A program made the position numbers and the translations under genes. From contig JAFDET010000158.1 of the NCBI GenBank assembly GCA_019310195.1, positions 1-7,833 on the forward strand: a DNA stretch of 7,833 nt. The letters are read 5' to 3'. Below the pieces are notes generated by a model, which was given only the letters and a program-made list of their open reading frames with translations, ran no database searches and was not told the DNA's origin. Position 1 is the stretch's first letter, and each line of letters starts with the position of its first letter. Shown piece by piece: positions 5,701 through 7,833 of this stretch. Source of the stretch: Deltaproteobacteria bacterium (lineage in GTDB: Bacteria; Myxococcota_A; UBA9160; JAFDET01).

Positions 5701-6708
5701 CTACGCCACCTGCCCGATGCGCTCGAGGGCATCCTCCACGTCCTCGGCGCTGACGTCCAGGTGGGTCACGGCGCGGAAGGTATGAGCGCGAATCGGGTTG
5801 ACCAGAAGATCGCGCTCGCGGGTGGCGCGCAGGAAGGCCATCTCGTCATCCACGTGGAAGAGCACCATGTTGGTCTCCGGCTCCGGCTCGACCCGGAAGC
5901 CCAGCTCGCGAAGCCCGGCGGCCAGCCGTGTAGCGTTGGCGTGATCGTCGGCGAGCCGCGCCACGTGATGCTCCAGGGCATGGAGCCCGGCGGCGGCCAG
6001 CATGCCCACCTGGCGCATGCCGCCGCCCAGGCGCTTGCGCATGCGGTGGACGCGCCGAAGGGTCGCCTCGTCGCCGCAGACCATGGAGCCCACCGGAGCG
6101 CCCAGCCCCTTGGACAGGCAGAAAGCGATGGTGTCGAAGGGCTCCGCCCACTCCCGGGCCGGAATGCCCGTGGCCACGACGGCGTTGAAGAGCCGCGCGC
6201 CGTCCATGTGGAGCGCCAGGCCGCGCTCGCGGGCCGCGTCGGCGATGGCGCGAATCTCGTCCAGCGGGAACACCACGCCGCCCGCCACGTTGTGCGTGTT
6301 CTCGACGGTCACCAGGGTGGTGGGCGCGTAGTGCTGCTCGTCCGGGTGGATCGCGGCCAGCACGGCGCCCGCATCGAACAGACCCCCGCTCCCGAGCGTC
6401 TGGATCTGCACGCCCGAGAGCGCCGACGCTGCGCCACCCTCGTAGAGCAGTGCGTGGGCGTTCTCGCCGGCCAGGACCACGTCGCCGGGCCGGGTGTGAA
6501 CGGCGATGGCCGCCTGGTTGGCCATGGTGCCGCTGGGGACGAAGAGCGCGGCCTGCTTGTCCAGCAGCTCCGCAGCCACCGCCTGGAGCCGGTTCACCGT
6601 GGGGTCTTCGAAGTAGACGTCGTCGCCGACCTCGGCCACGACCATCGCGTCGCGCATGGCGGGCGTCGGGCGCGTGACCGTATCGCTGCGCAGATCGAGG
6701 GTCTTCAT
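5701..6708 (-). CDS. ltaE: Low-specificity L-threonine aldolase
   Basis: A PLP enzyme of 335 residues, matching the 333 of E. coli LtaE. It cleaves L-threonine and L-allo-threonine to glycine and acetaldehyde in the cytoplasm. Seen: the N-terminal LRSDTVTRPTPAM (6-18), typical of the family; FVPSGTMANQ (56-65) for phosphate binding; H85 in ENAHALLYEGG, the residue that stacks on PLP; VENTHNVAGG (135-144); D169 and R172 in HMDGARLFNA; and the Schiff-base lysine K200 in FCLSKGLGAPVGS. All key residues are present, so it should be active. ATG 6708 matches the family start; no Shine-Dalgarno sequence precedes it, but TACCCT lies 7 nt upstream, which suggests a leaderless message. It is the first gene of a two-gene unit with the thioesterase-like gene, with no base between stop and start. 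Strict L or allo preference cannot be read from the sequence. Confidence 0.95.
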   Translation of the reverse strand: MKTLDLRSDTVTRPTPAMRDAMVVAEVGDDVYFEDPTVNRLQAVAAELLDKQAALFVPSGTMANQAAIAVHTRPGDVVLAGENAHALLYEGGAASALSGVQIQTLGSGGLFDAGAVLAAIHPDEQHYAPTTLVTVENTHNVAGGVVFPLDEIRAIADAARERGLALHMDGARLFNAVVATGIPAREWAEPFDTIAFCLSKGLGAPVGSMVCGDEATLRRVHRMRKRLGGGMRQVGMLAAAGLHALEHHVARLADDHANATRLAAGLRELGFRVEPEPETNMVLFHVDDEMAFLRATRERDLLVNPIRAHTFRAVTHLDVSAEDVEDALERIGQVA

Positions 6709-6713
6709 TGCGG

Positions 6714-6727
6714 CTAGGGTATCCTAG
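6714..6727. promoter_or_regulatory. Compact divergent promoter with overlapping -10 boxes
   Basis: CTAGG (6714-6718) and CCTAG (6723-6727) form an inverted repeat around GTAT. Within it, the minus strand reads TACCCT (6721-6716), 7 nt before the threonine aldolase ATG, and the plus strand reads TATCCT (6720-6725), suitably placed to start a short leader for the VOC gene. The two boxes share two base pairs. No good -35 boxes were found in either direction, so this rests on the -10 boxes and symmetry. Confidence 0.45.
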
Positions 6728-6742
6728 GTGACCGCGATGCCC

Positions 6743-6747
6743 GGAGG
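6743..6747 (+). promoter_or_regulatory. Ribosome binding site that decides the VOC gene start
   Basis: GGAGG lies 4 nt before ATG 6752. It favours that start over the in-frame GTG 6728 and ATG 6737, neither of which has a comparable site. Confidence 0.6.
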
Positions 6748-6751
6748 CCCC

Positions 6752-7129
6752 ATGATCGGAAGCCGCGTCCACCACGTCTCGTTCCCCGTCAGCGACCTGG
6801 AGCGCGCCCGCGCCTTCTACGAAGGCGTCCTGGGCCTCGAAGAGATCCCGCGCCCGGAGATGGGCCTGGGCGGCAAGTGGTACCGGATCGGCGACGCGGA
6901 GATCCACATCATCGTGACGCCCGAGGGCGCCGACGTGGGCACGCGGTCGGCCGGCCTGACGCCGCTGGGCCCGCACACCGCATTCCAGGTCGACGACTAC
7001 GCCAAGACCCTGGAAGCGCTCGAGGCCCGTGGCGTCGAGGTGCTGAAGACCAGCGCCGAGAACGGCCAGCTGTGGATCCGCGATCCCGACGGCAACGTCT
7101 TCGAGCTGATCGAGCCGGGCTCGCGGTAG
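6752..7129 (+). CDS. VOC superfamily (glyoxalase / bleomycin resistance / dioxygenase) protein
   Basis: A protein of 125 residues, the usual size for a single-chain VOC protein with two beta-alpha-beta-beta-beta modules. Seen: the opening VHHVSFPVSDLERARAFYEG (6-25), including FY and LGL, the classic first module; a mid-protein strand IHIIV (51-55); a second module starting at PHTAFQV (74-80); and the ending IRDPDGNVFELIE (109-121). Candidate metal ligands are H8, H52, H75 and E118, so a divalent metal site looks intact. Members isomerise, epimerise, dioxygenate or bind small molecules; the substrate cannot be named here. The chosen start places the motif at the normal distance from the N-terminus and has GGAGG in front. 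It is followed after 11 nt by the PhlG-like gene, so the two may form an operon acting on related compounds. Confidence 0.88.
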   Translation: MIGSRVHHVSFPVSDLERARAFYEGVLGLEEIPRPEMGLGGKWYRIGDAEIHIIVTPEGADVGTRSAGLTPLGPHTAFQVDDYAKTLEALEARGVEVLKTSAENGQLWIRDPDGNVFELIEPGSR

Positions 7130-7140
7130 CCGGCGCCACC

Positions 7141-7833
7141 ATGCCGGAAAGGGCCATTCCGCTAGAGCGTCGCCGCCGCGTCCACCTGGGCCTGCTGCGG
7201 CGCGAGCTGTGCGGCCGTTCCTACGAGCGGTTCTTCCGCTGGGAGATGGATCCGCTTCCGGACTCCGTGGAGGAGGTGCTGCGCAGGGGCGAGAGCCCGG
7301 CTCGGGATGCCCTGCCCCGCGCTGAAGCGGCGCAGCTCCTCGAGCCGGGGTACCTGCCGCTGGAGACGGGCTGGGCGCGCCTCGCCGACGGCGGCGTCCA
7401 CGTGGCCACCCTGACCCGTTTTCCTGGGGCCAGCGGTGCCATGATCGACTGGTGGTTCGGCTGGCACGGAGAGGAGACCGAGCGTTACAAGCTGTGGCAC
7501 CCACAGGCCCACCTCTTCTCCCAGATGCGCCACCCGCGAGGCGCCGTCCCGGACCTTACCGACCGAGATCGCTACCGGGGCAACACGTCCTACGTGGACG
7601 AGTACGTAGGCCCGGAGATCTTCCGTCTGGCCATCACGTTCAAACAGCCCCACAGGTTCGGCCTGGACGAAGCGGCCTTCGAGCGCGCGGACGTGCAGAC
7701 GGCGGTCTGCGCGCGAGTGGGCTTCACCGATCGTCCCGTCGACACCGGCTACTTGGTCCACCTGATCCGTGAGACCGGGGACGGCTGCGAGATGCGAAGC
7801 CGTTTCTGGCTGGGCGACGCTCACGTACGCGGG
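7141..7833 (+). CDS. DAPG hydrolase (PhlG)-like protein, N-terminal part
   Basis: This open frame starts at ATG 7141 and runs off the right edge after 231 codons without a stop. The segment FPGASGAMIDWWFGWHG (94-110) followed by ERYKLWHPQAH (114-124) is characteristic of the 2,4-diacetylphloroglucinol hydrolase family (Pfam PF18089). Its founding member, PhlG, is a zinc enzyme that cleaves a carbon-carbon bond to give monoacetylphloroglucinol and acetate. PhlG binds zinc through two histidines and two glutamates; H124 (or H120) and E154 in YVDEYVG are the likely first pair, and the second pair would lie beyond the window. There is no signal peptide. No clear Shine-Dalgarno sequence precedes ATG 7141, and ATG 7246 is an alternative, but the frame upstream has coding character. 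It sits 11 nt after the VOC gene and is probably co-transcribed. DAPG itself need not be the substrate: the family is broad and many members are untested. Confidence 0.82.
   Translation, partial: MPERAIPLERRRRVHLGLLRRELCGRSYERFFRWEMDPLPDSVEEVLRRGESPARDALPRAEAAQLLEPGYLPLETGWARLADGGVHVATLTRFPGASGAMIDWWFGWHGEETERYKLWHPQAHLFSQMRHPRGAVPDLTDRDRYRGNTSYVDEYVGPEIFRLAITFKQPHRFGLDEAAFERADVQTAVCARVGFTDRPVDTGYLVHLIRETGDGCEMRSRFWLGDAHVRG

Noticed and set aside
5074..6717. Plus-strand open frame of 547 codons over the threonine aldolase and thioesterase-like genes
   Set aside because: It is antisense to two well-supported genes and shows no domain of its own.
6728..6751. GTG 6728 as the VOC gene start
   Set aside because: It lies at the edge of the divergent promoter and has no ribosome binding site, while ATG 6752 has GGAGG and the normal family N-terminus.
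7132..7143. Kozak-like GCCACCATG before the PhlG-like gene
   Set aside because: A chance match in GC-rich bacterial DNA; all other genes here are bacterial in type.
5846..7504. Minus-strand open frame of 552 codons spanning ltaE, the divergent promoter, the VOC gene and part of the PhlG-like gene
   Set aside because: It crosses gene boundaries in both orientations and consists mainly of Arg, Gly, Ala and Pro; it is a composition artefact.
7162..7824. Minus-strand open frame of 220 codons at the right edge
   Set aside because: It is antisense to the PhlG-like frame, which has a diagnostic family motif.

Overview
The window is about two-thirds G+C and densely coded, and it suggests a high-GC Gram-negative bacterium. 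The evidence is a MauG/CcpA-type di-haem peroxidase with an export signal, a second exported cysteine-rich protein, a GAF/HD-GYP signalling protein, and GTG starts. The mix of genes and an interspersed palindromic repeat would fit a poorly sampled Myxococcota or Desulfobacterota-like lineage. That placement is an impression; nothing in the window proves it. No rRNA, tRNA, CRISPR array, insertion sequence or phage gene was seen.

Layout from left to right. Bases 1-285 (minus) hold the N-terminal 95 residues of a di-haem cytochrome c peroxidase, with its own promoter and ribosome binding site. Bases 286-445 carry that promoter, a hairpin and most of a palindromic repeat. Bases 446-2864 (minus) form a two-gene operon: an APH-fold kinase-like protein followed by a Ycf46-type AAA ATPase, with the reading frames overlapping. 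The ATPase runs into the repeat and ends inside it. Bases 2865-3012 are a divergent intergenic region. Bases 3013-4314 (plus) encode a membrane-anchored GAF/HD-GYP protein with a degenerate HD-GYP site. It converges on an exported protein built of three cysteine-rich repeats (4333-4884, minus). After a 102-bp gap with a promoter and a hairpin comes a coupled pair on the minus strand, a low-specificity L-threonine aldolase (5701-6708) and a double-hotdog thioesterase-like protein (4987-5700). Bases 6709-6751 hold a compact divergent promoter. The last genes, on the plus strand, are a small VOC/glyoxalase protein (6752-7129) and a DAPG-hydrolase (PhlG)-like protein cut by the right edge (7141-7833).

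No single pathway unites the window; it looks like four or five short transcription units. The most notable points are: the palindromic element that supplies the stop codon and last residues of the AAA ATPase; a repeated TANNNT-N6/7-ATG layout without Shine-Dalgarno sequences, which suggests leaderless transcripts; the kinase/AAA pair; the degenerate HD-GYP; the regular twelve-cysteine protein; and the PhlG-like hydrolase beside a VOC protein.
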